Origin: Botrimarina mediterranea
GTDB lineage: Bacteria > Planctomycetota > Planctomycetia > Pirellulales > Lacipirellulaceae
NCBI RefSeq assembly: GCF_007753265.1
Contig: NZ_CP036349.1
Location: 830,363 to 894,362, forward strand
Reading direction: 5' to 3'
DNA: 64,000 nucleotides
This document shows positions 9,201-17,362 of this stretch, one piece after another. Position 1 is the first letter of the stretch, and the number at the start of each line of letters is the position of its first letter. Both the position numbers and the translations under genes were made by a program. The notes under the pieces were generated by a model that saw only the letters and a list, made by a program, of their open reading frames with translations, was not told the DNA's origin and did not search any database.

Positions 9201-9647
9201 CCCGCCGAGCCAGTAGCGATGGAAACGCTCAGCGACTGGTCGCAGTCGGACGACACCGCCGTCCGCCATTACAGCGGCACGGCGACCTACACGGCCGAGT
9301 GGACGCCTTCGACCAAGACTTTGAAGGAGTCGGAGAGCGGGCGGGTGTGGATCGACCTAGGCGACGTGAAGAACGTCGCGTCGGTGCGACTCAATGGCGA
9401 GGAGCAGGGCGTCGCCTGGACGCCGCCCTACCGTGTCGAGTTACATGGCCCGCTGCAAGCTGATAACCATCTGGAGATCGAGGTCGTGAACCTCTGGCCC
9501 AACCGGCTGATCGGCGACGCGGCCCTGCCCGAGTCGGAGCGGATCACCCGGACCAATATCACGAAGTTCCAGGCCGACACGCCGCTGCTGCCGTCGGGGC
9601 TCTTGGGACCGGTTCAAGTGCTGACCGAGGCGCCCGTTGCCCGATAG
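6243..9647 (+). CDS. GH106-family alpha-L-rhamnosidase, exported
   Basis: A 1134-residue protein with an N-terminal signal sequence (about 1-27). The early part carries WWWWLNGNVTRASITRDLEEM, shortly followed by GGANIIDAGG, typical of the GH106/Glyco_hydro_106 rhamnosidase family, which removes terminal alpha-L-rhamnose from plant or algal polysaccharides. A discoidin-like beta-sandwich is inserted at about 215-350 (DGNPETFWVSG, RVEFDFAAPTEV). The C-terminal part (about 980-1110) resembles the GH2-type sugar-binding sandwich (WIDLGDVKNVASVRLNG). It has neither dockerin nor PEP-CTERM tail, unlike most neighbours. It is followed after 150 bases by the sigma/FecR pair and, further on, a BNR_4 protein, suggesting a carbohydrate locus. 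ATG at 6243 lacks a strong ribosome site. Confidence 0.86.
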   Translation: MDRLFFLARFGTVLLAGLLTAKNGGAETALVEALPGAPIRPELAPSLTPVVALEAGWGNPPTMARTRCWWWWLNGNVTRASITRDLEEMKRQGLGGANIIDAGGAEQRGNHQVPHGPDFGSPEWRELFVHALREADRLGLELGFNIQSGWNLGGPRVPAEDAAKKLTWSEVTVRGGAKQSISLAQPAAVGGYYRDVAVLALPIATERADQLAIAVKVDSAQPGHAASMILDGNPETFWVSGSYERGEGPHVSQPHRVEFDFAAPTEVSRVVIHPRDGYGPKRGWLQASDRPRHWRLVSQWRAESGDKPVVIDFEPTAARRLRLIIAEAFDPRSPAAPRNVQVAEVEFFNGDKALHRANSGLARIENFRQKAYHDYPGAFTATKADHLLRVGEGDPAERTVALDEAINLTDRLDSVGELDWEAPPGLWAVVRMGYTLAGSRVSTHSEGWDGWAIDYLDRDAFVAYWDDVIEPLLEAAGPSVGNSLRYLHTDSWELGPVNWTPRLEAEFTKRRGYDPRPYLPALAGYVVGDRETSNRFLNDFRRTLADLIAAGKYATFREFAHAKGLGVHPESGGPHAAPIDALQCLGRNDIAMGEFWARSRTHRVNDYERLFVMQSASAAHTYGRRVVLAEAFTSIGPQWEESPAVLKPVFDRVACEGLNLVMLHTFAASPEEAGLPGQAYFAGTHVNPNVTWWDKADAFFGYLNRCQFLLQQGLPVADVLHFYGENVPGFVRLKNDFPAGDVTGFGYDVINAEALVGRVSVADGRLVLPEGTSYRVLSLPPGGTYGLAALRKIAELADAGATIAGPRPEAAIGLLSEVDQREFDRLVAKLWDDTGAVSDTTPREVLAETPADFDFTLADGAAKADERGDPVLDYFHRRTDGAEVYFLANRTAESVTAECEFRVADAAPAIWDPVTGDRAAAKSYAIGEQTTRVPLTLAPEQALFVVFQGDRAETLSRNDGPNLPVAELAEELTMPWSIQFDAKRGGPAEPVAMETLSDWSQSDDTAVRHYSGTATYTAEWTPSTKTLKESESGRVWIDLGDVKNVASVRLNGEEQGVAWTPPYRVELHGPLQADNHLEIEVVNLWPNRLIGDAALPESERITRTNITKFQADTPLLPSGLLGPVQVLTEAPVAR

Positions 9648-9797
9648 CGCCCTGTCGTAATTTATTTGGGATTCTCATCAAGTTCGTGGCTAAGGAAGCG
9701 GCCCGCAGCGGACATTCCCTCAACGTCGGCCCGTTTCCTCATCCATCCCCTGCCCGCTGGGCGTCCCACAACCGCGGCAATCGTAGGCGGAGGCAGC

Positions 9798-10358
9798 ATG
9801 GTGAACCCGGTGGGATTGGGGAGCGACGAAGACCGGCGCAACCGGTTCGCGCTGCTGCTCAGCGAGAATCAAGGGCGGCTGTTCGGCTTCCTGTACTCGC
9901 ACGTGCTGAACATGGCGGACGCCGAGGACCTGTACCAGCAGGTGGCGATGCTGCTGTGGACCAAGTTTGACCAGTTCGACCATCTCGATCCGGGCAGCGA
10001 CTTCGGCGCGTGGGGGATGCGGGTCGCCGACTTTACGATCAAGAACTTCCTCCGCGGCAAACGCCGCAGCAAGGTCTGCTTTAGCGACGAAGTGATGCAG
10101 CGAATCGTTGAATGCCACCTGTCCTCGCCCGCCACGGTTGTCGCCCGTCGCGCCGAGGCCCTGCGTGGTTGCCTGACAAAGCTGCGTCAGCCCGACCGGA
10201 CTCTGCTCGAGAAGTGCTACGGCTCTGACACGCCGATCAAGGACGTCGCAGAGGCCGAAGGACGCTCGGCCGGCGCCTTGTACACGACGCTCAACCGGAT
10301 CCGGCGGGTGTTGCTGGCTTGTATCGAACGGACTCTAAAAGCCGAGGCCACGCTGTGA
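9798..10358 (+). CDS. ECF-type RNA polymerase sigma factor (Rhodopirellula/Verrucomicrobium family)
   Basis: A 186-residue sigma factor with region 2 (ENQGRLFGFLYSHVLNMADAEDLYQQV) broken here by FGAWGMRVADFTIKNF, and region 4 (about 125-180; LLEKCYGSDTPIKDVAE, GALYTTLNRIRRVL) for -35 recognition. The family is expanded in planctomycetes and normally paired with a FecR or other anti-sigma gene. The ATG at 9798 is chosen because GGAGG lies four bases upstream; the frame is open 44 codons further, but that part is not sigma-like. The stop overlaps the next gene's GTG (GTGA, 10355-10358). Likely controls the secreted genes downstream and perhaps the rhamnosidase. Confidence 0.88.
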   Translation: MVNPVGLGSDEDRRNRFALLLSENQGRLFGFLYSHVLNMADAEDLYQQVAMLLWTKFDQFDHLDPGSDFGAWGMRVADFTIKNFLRGKRRSKVCFSDEVMQRIVECHLSSPATVVARRAEALRGCLTKLRQPDRTLLEKCYGSDTPIKDVAEAEGRSAGALYTTLNRIRRVLLACIERTLKAEATL

Positions 10359-11851
10359 AGTACGACCGTGTTACCAACGACGCGGCCGACCTCGATCGCC
10401 TGCACACGCTCATGGACGCCGCCATGAGCGAAGCGATCACCGACGCCGAACGTATAGAGCTCGAGTCGCTGCTGCTCACGAGTGACGCGGCGCTGGCCGC
10501 CTTCGTAAAGCGGTGCCAGCTCGAGACAGCGCTGCACTTCGAGGTGCGTTCGGCCGCGGCCGCTCGGCGGGTCGACGCCGCGATCGCTCAGATGACCACG
10601 CCCCACACGTCCGAGGGGGCCGCCGATCGGCGTCGGCGATTTCGCGGAGGAGCCTCCCTCGCCGTCGCCGCCACACTGCTGATCGCGGCGGGTTGGTGGC
10701 TGGCCAACGGACGCCTCGCCATCGAAGCGGACCGCCAGCCGAAGCCCGTCGCCCGACTGGAGTCGATCGACGGCGCCGTCTGGCTCGGTGACGAGTACCC
10801 GGTCGGCCATCGCTTTGTCGAAGGGGACTCGATCTACCTGTCGCAGGGCGCTGCGCGGATCAGCCTCGCCAGCGGGGTTGAGGTCGCGCTCCGGGCGCCG
10901 TGTTTCGTGTCGCTCGACAACGACATGCACGTCCGGCTCGCCGAGGGGGTCGTCACCGCCCAGGTCGCCGAGTGGGCCCACGGCTTCACCATCGCGACGG
11001 ATTCACTACGAGTGGTTGACCTAGGGACGAAGTTCGCCGTTTCGGCCGACAACCGGGGCTCGACCGAGGCCCACGTCCTCGACGGCCAAGTCCGCGTCCA
11101 CTCGCCCTCGGCGCCGGTTTCGTCCCGCCAAAGCGTGCTGCTGTCGAAGGGCGAGGCGTTGCGGTTCCAAGGAGCGAGCAAGGTCGCCACGCGGCTAGCG
11201 GCGGACCTCGAGCGGTTTGACGCCGACCTCAACGATGTCGCCCCTTACAAGCCAATCCCGTTGTTCAACACGGGCCGCGGGCTCGAAGAGGGCGACGAAG
11301 ACCCGCACTGGCGGGTCGTCGCGGGGCCCAACTGCCCGCAGTTCTCGGGCCCTCAGTTCGCCGTCGTTTGCAACGCCGACGACCGCTACCTGTCGAACGA
11401 CCGTGAGCACTCGCAGTGGGTGTCGTTGGTGAACCCGGTGCGGCCTGGGCTGCCTCCCAATGCGACCTTTACGTACCAGACCGAGTTCGACCTGACGGGT
11501 TACGACCTGCGGTCGGTGGTGATCGTCGCCCAGGTAATCGCGGACAACGGCGTCCGCTCCGTACGAATCAATGGCGAAGAAGTCCCGGTCGAGTCGTGGA
11601 TGCTCAACGACGAGGACCAAGTCTTCAACCGCTTCCACGTCATCGAGATCGCTCAAGGCTTTCGCGATGGCGTTAACTTGATCGAGTTCGACATCTGGAA
11701 CGGCGTGGACCGCACCGCGCCCAGTGCGCCGAACCCGCTGGCGCTGCGCGTCGAGTGGCAGGCGTTCGGTCGGCTCGGCGTTGGATCGATGGTCGGCGCT
11801 GCTGTTGCGATGCCGCCTACCGACGACGCCGCTGCCGCAAGCAAGGGATAG
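10355..11851 (+). CDS. FecR-domain membrane protein, probable anti-sigma regulator
   Basis: About 498 residues starting at a GTG that overlaps the sigma-factor stop by four bases. The N-terminal cytoplasmic part (about 1-90) has the character of an anti-sigma domain; one membrane helix follows (SLAVAATLLIAAGWWLA, about 98-115). A FecR domain (about 125-260) includes LASGVEVALRAPC, VVDLGTKFAV and HVLDGQVRV. The C-terminal part (about 300-490) looks like a galactose-binding-type beta-sandwich (RSVRINGEEVPV, NLIEFDIWNG) that could sense or bind carbohydrate outside the membrane. Known FecR proteins transmit an outside signal to their partner sigma factor. Coupling to the sigma gene makes this role likely here. 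Confidence 0.85.
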   Translation: MKYDRVTNDAADLDRLHTLMDAAMSEAITDAERIELESLLLTSDAALAAFVKRCQLETALHFEVRSAAAARRVDAAIAQMTTPHTSEGAADRRRRFRGGASLAVAATLLIAAGWWLANGRLAIEADRQPKPVARLESIDGAVWLGDEYPVGHRFVEGDSIYLSQGAARISLASGVEVALRAPCFVSLDNDMHVRLAEGVVTAQVAEWAHGFTIATDSLRVVDLGTKFAVSADNRGSTEAHVLDGQVRVHSPSAPVSSRQSVLLSKGEALRFQGASKVATRLAADLERFDADLNDVAPYKPIPLFNTGRGLEEGDEDPHWRVVAGPNCPQFSGPQFAVVCNADDRYLSNDREHSQWVSLVNPVRPGLPPNATFTYQTEFDLTGYDLRSVVIVAQVIADNGVRSVRINGEEVPVESWMLNDEDQVFNRFHVIEIAQGFRDGVNLIEFDIWNGVDRTAPSAPNPLALRVEWQAFGRLGVGSMVGAAVAMPPTDDAAAASKG

Positions 11852-12092
11852 CCGAGTACCAACAACGACCGCGCCACGTTCGGCGCGCCTTTTCAATTGC
11901 CCGACGCCCACGCATCGGGGCCTATTCACAACGACAGCTTTTCCAACGTACCGGCCCAGGCGGCCATCCCCCACTCGCCGCGCAGTCGCTCACACCTGCG
12001 CGACACTGCGAAGAATCACGACCCCACCCCCCATCGAGACCGGCGCCCCGCCCGAGCGGTCGGCGTCGAGACGAACTTAGGAGCCACCCCTC

Positions 12093-13052
12093 ATGACATC
12101 CTTCTTTTCAATGAAGACGTTGCTGGTTCAAGCCGCTCTAGTCACTTGTGCTTGCACGTTCTTGAACGGACGCGTCGAAGCCGGACCGCTGGGTTTGATC
12201 GACAACTTCAGCGGCGACCTCTCGGCCTACACCGCGACACGCATCCTCAAGGCGACGCCTGCGGCCAATGACAATGTCGGCCAGTGGGAGATCGCGGGCG
12301 GCGCCCTGCAGTTCAACACCACGACCTACGCAGGCATTGAACAGTACGCGCTGACCCGCACGGATTTCACGCTGCAACTGGGCGAGGAGCTACGCGTCGA
12401 TTACCTCGGGAGCAACCTCGACTCGCAAGATATCGGCCTCTATGTCGGCGCCGGTACGCCGACCTCTGACGTCCGCGCCGACTACGTCAACATCTACGCG
12501 CGGAACAACGGCCAGGTTTTCTCGCGCGGGTTTGATGGGACTACCGAGCTCAGCCTGTCCGGTGGCGCGACGCCGACCGGTTTGGAGAGCCTGTACATCA
12601 CACGGCTGACGAGCGACACGTTCGAGCTCGGCTACTACTCCGACGGCGGCAACCGCAACCTGATGGCCACGCGGACGATCAGCGACGGCAACTCGGCGGG
12701 CATCGGTAGTTCGGTCGGCTTTTACGCCGACATCCGCGGAGCTGGCATCCGCGGCAGCGTGGACAATCTACGGATTGTTCCCGCCCCCGTCGCCGGCGAC
12801 GTCAACGGCGACGGCGTTGTCGATGGAGTGGACTTTGGCTTTATCCGCGACAACCTCTTCATTACGCCCGCGACGCGCACCGAGGGCGACCTGACCGGTG
12901 ACAACATCGTTGACTTCGCCGACTACCGCGAGTGGAAGGACAACGCCGGCGCGCTGGCGAGCCTGTACTCGCTGTCAGCAGTGCCCGAGCCGACGGCGTT
13001 GGCGCTGGCGTTCCTGGCGGCGGGAGTAGCGGCTTCGCGGCGGCGTGTCTGA
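12093..13052 (+). CDS. PEP-CTERM protein with type I dockerin (paralog of the 15029 gene)
   Basis: A 319-residue exported protein. Signal peptide about 1-29, a beta-rich domain (about 30-225; opens LGLIDNFSGDLSAYTATRIL) resembling lectin/LamG-type folds, a dockerin segment (GDVNGDGVVDGVDF and GDLTGDNIVDFADYREW), and a PEP-CTERM tail (VPEPTALAL..., ending SRRRV). The beta domain is closely similar to the protein at 15029-15757, which lacks the dockerin. At the boundary this protein has VPAPVAG where the paralog has VPEPAAG, as if an old PEP motif decayed after the dockerin plus new tail were added. AGGAG nine bases before the ATG supports the start. Binding target unknown. Confidence 0.83.
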   Translation: MTSFFSMKTLLVQAALVTCACTFLNGRVEAGPLGLIDNFSGDLSAYTATRILKATPAANDNVGQWEIAGGALQFNTTTYAGIEQYALTRTDFTLQLGEELRVDYLGSNLDSQDIGLYVGAGTPTSDVRADYVNIYARNNGQVFSRGFDGTTELSLSGGATPTGLESLYITRLTSDTFELGYYSDGGNRNLMATRTISDGNSAGIGSSVGFYADIRGAGIRGSVDNLRIVPAPVAGDVNGDGVVDGVDFGFIRDNLFITPATRTEGDLTGDNIVDFADYREWKDNAGALASLYSLSAVPEPTALALAFLAAGVAASRRRV

Positions 13053-13132
13053 AGCGAGACACGTAGCGCAGCGGCTGCTCAATCACTCTCTCCCCAACCG
13101 GCAAGACACCAACGAACAAAGGCGCACACGCC

Positions 13133-14971
13133 ATGAAGAACACCCTCCTAGCGGCGGCCATCGCGACGCTGTTGGCCTGCGGCCAATCGGCGATCGCGCA
13201 GCCCGGCTCCGCCTTCCTCGCCATCTGGAACGCCGGTAGCGGCGGTTCTGGAACCGGCAATTGGAACGACTCCGCCAACTGGGCGCCGATGTCGGTCCCC
13301 AGTATCGACTTCGATGACTTCGCTGTCATCAACGGCGGCGGCACGGCGACGATCTCGTCATCGGTCCCCGACGCCGGCGGCGCGTACCTCGGGCAGAACG
13401 CCGGCCAGTCGGGGACGATCAGCATTGTCCCGGGCGGTGCGATCAACTTTGTCGCAGCGCCGGCCTTCGACGCGGACGGCGGCGTCCGTATCGGTTCTGG
13501 CGGCACGGGCACGCTCGTGATGACGGGAGGCGCCATGTCGGCGGCTTCGCTGACATCCGGCGGAGAAGCCGGAAGCCTTATCGATCTCTCCGGGTCGCCG
13601 TCGGTCAACGTTGGCTCGGCGTCACTGGCGCGCACCACCCAAATCACCGGGTCGGGCGTGAACTTCTCCACCACAGGGACGTTCACCCTCACCGGCACGC
13701 ATAGCTTGGTGCAGAACCTTTCAAGCGGCTCGGCCTCAACAATCAATGTCGGTTCCACGGCCGCGATTGGTGGTGCGTTGAACGTCAACTTCTCTGGGTA
13801 CACGCCAACAATCACCGACTCATGGGACCTCATCTCGGCGTCCAACATCACCGGGGTGTTCGGCTCGATCACCTCGTCCGGGGTTGCCCTCGGAGCGGGA
13901 CAGGCCTTCAACGTGCGGACTGTCGATGACGGCGCCGACAAGGTCCTTCAACTCTTCCTCGAACAACAGCTGGTGCTGGATGTGAACCGCGACACGGGCG
14001 TCGTGTCGATCACCAATCCGGGCACGTCGGCGGTGCTGCTCGACGGTTACTCCGTCCGCTCACCGAGCGGTCTCCTCAACCAAGGAGCGTGGAACCCGCT
14101 GGCGACGCAATTCGGATCGGGTTGGACGCAGGCGAATCCGTCGGCTACCGCGCTCAATGAGATCATCAACGGCGCTGGCACGACCAACATCGGCGGCGGC
14201 CAGTCGGTATCGCTCGGCGCCGTCTATCAGCCGGCGCCGACCGAGTTTGGGACCGATTTGGACGACCTGGTGTTCCAGTACACGGGCCCCGGCAACGGCA
14301 ACATCACCGCTTCCATCGACTACAGCGGCGCGGGCGTCATCAACGACTTGGTGCTGTACGTCAACCCGACGACCGGCCAGGCGACGATGCGCAACGCCTC
14401 GCCGTTCAATGTCGAGATCGACGGCTACACGATCACCTCCGAGTCCGGCGCGCTCAACACGGGCTACACGAGCCTCGACGACGCGGGCGTCGAGTCGGGC
14501 CAATGGCAAGAGGCCAACCCGAGCTCGACGCGCGTCTCGGAGCTGATGGACGGCGGCGTCACCGAGATGAGCATCCATCGTTCGTTCGACCTGGGCTCTT
14601 TGGTCACTGGCGGCGCCGAGGACCTCGCCTTCCAGTACCTGCTGGCGGGTGAGAGCACGCCGCGCACCGGGACAGTGGTCTACGAGACGGCGCCGGCGCA
14701 GGTGGCTCTGCCGGGCGACTACAACAATGACGGCGCCGTCAACGCGGCCGACTACACGGTCTGGCGCGACGCGCTGGGTACGGCGACGACACTCCCCGGC
14801 GACACGTCGCCCGGCGGCGTGTCGGCCGTTGACTACACGGTGTGGGCGAGCAACTACGGCCGCACGCTCGGCGGCTCTTCGGCGCTGGCGGTCCCCGAGC
14901 CGTCGTCCGTCTTGATCCTGCTTGGGCTGCTCGGCCTGCCGCTTGTGCGGCGCGCCAGGGCGGCCTGCTGA
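13133..14971 (+). CDS. PEP-CTERM autotransporter-like repeat protein with two unnamed modules and dockerin
   Basis: A 612-residue secreted protein. After the signal peptide (1-22) comes a beta-helix-like region (about 28-275; WNAGSGGSGTGNWNDSANW, repeated G-rich strands with TGGAMS, GSGGTGTLVMTGG) typical of autotransporter-associated beta-strand proteins. Two copies of a module of about 115 residues follow (about 280-400 and 404-518), each with a V-N/D-x-x-TG start, an internal GY-T/S-I/V-x-S-x-SG segment, a W-x-QA/EANPS segment and an L-G end. A dockerin segment (526-578) and a PEP-CTERM tail (VPEPSSVLILLGLL, RRARAAC) finish it. It ends in Cys, unusual for such tails. The module recurs in the genes at 17359 and 19857. 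Confidence 0.82.
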   Translation: MKNTLLAAAIATLLACGQSAIAQPGSAFLAIWNAGSGGSGTGNWNDSANWAPMSVPSIDFDDFAVINGGGTATISSSVPDAGGAYLGQNAGQSGTISIVPGGAINFVAAPAFDADGGVRIGSGGTGTLVMTGGAMSAASLTSGGEAGSLIDLSGSPSVNVGSASLARTTQITGSGVNFSTTGTFTLTGTHSLVQNLSSGSASTINVGSTAAIGGALNVNFSGYTPTITDSWDLISASNITGVFGSITSSGVALGAGQAFNVRTVDDGADKVLQLFLEQQLVLDVNRDTGVVSITNPGTSAVLLDGYSVRSPSGLLNQGAWNPLATQFGSGWTQANPSATALNEIINGAGTTNIGGGQSVSLGAVYQPAPTEFGTDLDDLVFQYTGPGNGNITASIDYSGAGVINDLVLYVNPTTGQATMRNASPFNVEIDGYTITSESGALNTGYTSLDDAGVESGQWQEANPSSTRVSELMDGGVTEMSIHRSFDLGSLVTGGAEDLAFQYLLAGESTPRTGTVVYETAPAQVALPGDYNNDGAVNAADYTVWRDALGTATTLPGDTSPGGVSAVDYTVWASNYGRTLGGSSALAVPEPSSVLILLGLLGLPLVRRARAAC

Positions 14972-15028
14972 TGAAGTGCTGACTTCTATGACGCGACTCC
15001 CTCTTCTCTTTCAACCATGGTGTGACTG

Positions 15029-15757
15029 ATGAAACGACACTGCTTCGCCGCCTCGATCGCTCTAGCCCTCTCGGCAGGAATTGCAAACGCCGGGCCGATC
15101 GGCCTGGTCGATGACTTCAGCGGCTCGCTGGGGTCTTACACCGCGACCCGGATCCTCAAGGCCACCCCCGCCGCTCCGGACAATACAGCCCAGTGGGAGG
15201 TTAGTGGTGGTTCGCTGCAACTGAACACCTCCGTTTACGGCGGGATTGAGCAGTACGCGTTGACGCGCACCGACGTGACGCTTGGAGTCGGCGAAGAGCT
15301 GCAAGCCGACTACCTCGGCGGCAACCTGGACTCGCAAGACATCGGCCTCTATGTCGGCGCCGGGCACCCCGCCGCCGATGTCCGCGCCGACTACGTCAAT
15401 GTCTACATTCGTAACAACGGACAGCTGTTCTCGCGTGGGTTTGACGGGCTGACTGAGATGTCCCTCGGCGGCGGCGCGACGCCAACGAACCTCGAGTCGC
15501 TGTTCATCAAGCGTTTGGCGACCGACGTGTTCGAGCTTGGCTACTACAACGACGGCGGCCTCCGCAACATCGTCAGCACGCGGACGATCAGCGGCGGCAA
15601 CGCGGCGGGCATCGGCGATGCGATCGGCTTCTATGCCGACGTCCGCGCCGCCGGCGTCCGCGGCAACATGGACAACCTACGGATCGTCCCCGAGCCGGCG
15701 GCCGGTCTGCTCGCTCTCGGGATGGCGGGCGTCGCCGCGATGCGTCGCCGCCGCTGA
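15029..15757 (+). CDS. PEP-CTERM protein without dockerin (paralog of the 12093 gene)
   Basis: A 242-residue exported protein: signal peptide (1-22), one beta-rich lectin-like domain (about 23-215) and a PEP-CTERM tail (VPEPAAGLLALG, ending MRRRR). It aligns almost end to end with the first 225 residues of the 12093-13052 product (shared strings include TATRILKATPAA and LDSQDIGLYVGAG), but the tail follows the domain directly with no dockerin. The two paralogs flank the 13133 gene, so the trio may have formed by local duplication. A strong hairpin terminator follows the stop at once. Confidence 0.82.
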   Translation: MKRHCFAASIALALSAGIANAGPIGLVDDFSGSLGSYTATRILKATPAAPDNTAQWEVSGGSLQLNTSVYGGIEQYALTRTDVTLGVGEELQADYLGGNLDSQDIGLYVGAGHPAADVRADYVNVYIRNNGQLFSRGFDGLTEMSLGGGATPTNLESLFIKRLATDVFELGYYNDGGLRNIVSTRTISGGNAAGIGDAIGFYADVRAAGVRGNMDNLRIVPEPAAGLLALGMAGVAAMRRRR

Positions 15758-15764
15758 TAAAGCA

Positions 15765-15816
15765 GCCGAAGAGCGCCCCGCCGGCGCGCCACATCGGCCG
15801 GCGGGGCTTCTTCGGC
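15765..15816 (+). terminator. Long hairpin terminator after the 15029 gene
   Basis: The arms GCCGAAGA...GCCCCGCCGGC and GCCGGCGGGGC...TTCTTCGGC pair over about 19 bases with one or two interruptions and a loop of about 10 bases. It begins eight bases after the stop codon of the PEP-CTERM gene. There is no long T-tract, so it may act as a structural or processing end. Confidence 0.65.
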
Positions 15817-15833
15817 GTCACCACTCATCGACC

Positions 15834-15851
15834 TCCCGATCGTAATCGGGA
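15834..15851. promoter_or_regulatory. Palindrome upstream of DUF1559 gene
   Basis: TCCCGAT-CGTA-ATCGGGA is a perfect 7-bp inverted repeat with a four-base centre, 41 bases before the DUF1559 ATG. It could be an operator or part of a leader structure; no regulator is assigned. Confidence 0.3.
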
Positions 15852-15892
15852 AGGCGTTCATCGAACTGGCTTGAGAAGACGGACCACGCCCT

Positions 15893-16882
15893 ATGTCCCG
15901 CAGGCACAACGCCTTCACGCTCGTGGAGCTCTTGGTGGTGATCGCCATCATCGGCATCCTTGTCGCCCTGCTCTTGCCGGCGGTCCAAGCCGCCCGCGAG
16001 GCCGCCCGACGCGCGCAGTGCGTCAACCAAGTGCGGCAGATCGGCATCGCCTTCCTCAACTACGAGGACACGGCCAAGTCGTTCCCCGCCGGCCGACAGG
16101 GTTGTGACGGCAACCTCGCCGTGCCCGAATGCAACGGTCAGGGGACCGGCGCCGGTGGCGGTAACATGGGGCAGAGCGGCGCTAGCGCCTTCCTCCACAT
16201 CCTCCCGCAGATGGAGGAGCAAGCGCTGTTCGATCAGTGGCGGATCGATGAAGTCGCTGTCTGGTACATCGACGCCACCAACCAATGGTTCCGCGACCCC
16301 GAGGTGGTTCAGGCGTTAGGGACGCGTGTCGCCAACTTCCACTGCCCCAGCGACGCGCAAGAGCCCTACGCCCAGTTCAAGCACCACGTCCCCTCGGGCG
16401 CCCGCGATACCCCCGTCGAGTACGGCAGCTACGGCCTCTCGATGGGCACGAACGGGCCGACGACCGCTTTCCCCGGCAACGACGTGAAGTTCTTCAACAC
16501 CGGAGTGTTCGTGTATGGCGTCCGCTTCAAGATCCAGCAGATCACCGACGGCCTCAGCAAGACGATCTTCGTCGGCGAGACCCGCAACGGGCACGACCCG
16601 AACAGCTCGAGCATCTACTCCAACGGCAACCGTTGCAACCTGATGCGATCGACCTACCTGCCGATGAACTACCCCGTGGACGTCAACGCCATCGTGGAGA
16701 ACGTCGCCGAGGCCGGCGGACCGGGTGGCTGGACCAACTGCACGTTCTCGAGCCCCCACCCCGGCGGCGGCAATTTCCTCTTCGGCGATGGGCACGTTTC
16801 GTTCTTGGTTGAGGGAGTGTCGGACGCTGTCTACCAAGCGCTCTCAACGCGCGAGGGTGAAGAGGCCCTCTCCTTCGAGTGA
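15893..16882 (+). CDS. DUF1559 domain protein with type IV prepilin-like N-terminus (copy 1)
   Basis: A 329-residue member of the planctomycete-expanded DUF1559 family. The N-terminus has a prepilin-peptidase site and helix ([20 protein letters not shown], Glu at mature position 5), followed by [14 protein letters not shown] and the conserved NYE segment. The C-terminus has the family hallmark [17 protein letters not shown]. The protein is likely membrane anchored or assembled into a pseudopilus; no biochemical role is established for the family. It sits between PEP-CTERM genes and a small lipoprotein, as such genes often do. Two more copies are at 27283 and 28357. Confidence 0.9.
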   Translation: MSRRHNAFTLVELLVVIAIIGILVALLLPAVQAAREAARRAQCVNQVRQIGIAFLNYEDTAKSFPAGRQGCDGNLAVPECNGQGTGAGGGNMGQSGASAFLHILPQMEEQALFDQWRIDEVAVWYIDATNQWFRDPEVVQALGTRVANFHCPSDAQEPYAQFKHHVPSGARDTPVEYGSYGLSMGTNGPTTAFPGNDVKFFNTGVFVYGVRFKIQQITDGLSKTIFVGETRNGHDPNSSSIYSNGNRCNLMRSTYLPMNYPVDVNAIVENVAEAGGPGGWTNCTFSSPHPGGGNFLFGDGHVSFLVEGVSDAVYQALSTREGEEALSFE

Positions 16883-16897
16883 TCAATCTGGAAGCAA

Positions 16898-17362
16898 ATG
16901 AGAATAGGCAAGCGACAGAAAAGGCGCATCGAATCCATGCAGAAGACGATTGTTGCCGCGTTGGCCGTGCTGGCCTCCGCCTGCTTCACGGGTTGCGGGG
17001 ATGGTCGACCGACCAGGGTCCCGGTCGCCGGCCGCGTCGTCATCGACGGCGAGCCGGTCCGCTTCGGGATGATCAAGCTCAGCAACCCCGACACCCGCGC
17101 CGCGAGCGGTCGGCTGGACGGCGAAGGCCGATTCCAGTTGACGTGCTTCGAGAAGCACGACGGCGTCATCCCGGGCACGCACCGCGTTGAGGTCGCCGCG
17201 ACCGAGGGGATCGACGACCGCACCGTGCGTTGGCACGCGCCGAAGAAATACGCCGATCAAAGCACCTCGGGCATCGAAGTCACCATTGACGAGCCCACCG
17301 ACGACCTAGTCATCGAACTCACTTGGAGCGGCGGCAAGGGGCCGTTCGTAGAACGGCAATGA
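16898..17362 (+). CDS. Small lipoprotein, carboxypeptidase-regulatory-like fold
   Basis: A 154-residue predicted lipoprotein: a basic N-terminus, a hydrophobic stretch and a lipobox ending FTGC. The mature part opens VPVAGRVVIDGEPVRFGMIKL, a pattern of transthyretin/carboxypeptidase-regulatory-like proteins found in planctomycetes beside DUF1559 genes. GGAAG lies just before the ATG at 16898; a second ATG at 16937 would give a shorter signal peptide. Its TGA overlaps the ATG of the BNR_4 gene (ATGA, 17359-17362), so the DUF1559 gene, lipoprotein and BNR_4 gene probably form an operon. Confidence 0.75.
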   Translation: MRIGKRQKRRIESMQKTIVAALAVLASACFTGCGDGRPTRVPVAGRVVIDGEPVRFGMIKLSNPDTRAASGRLDGEGRFQLTCFEKHDGVIPGTHRVEVAATEGIDDRTVRWHAPKKYADQSTSGIEVTIDEPTDDLVIELTWSGGKGPFVERQ

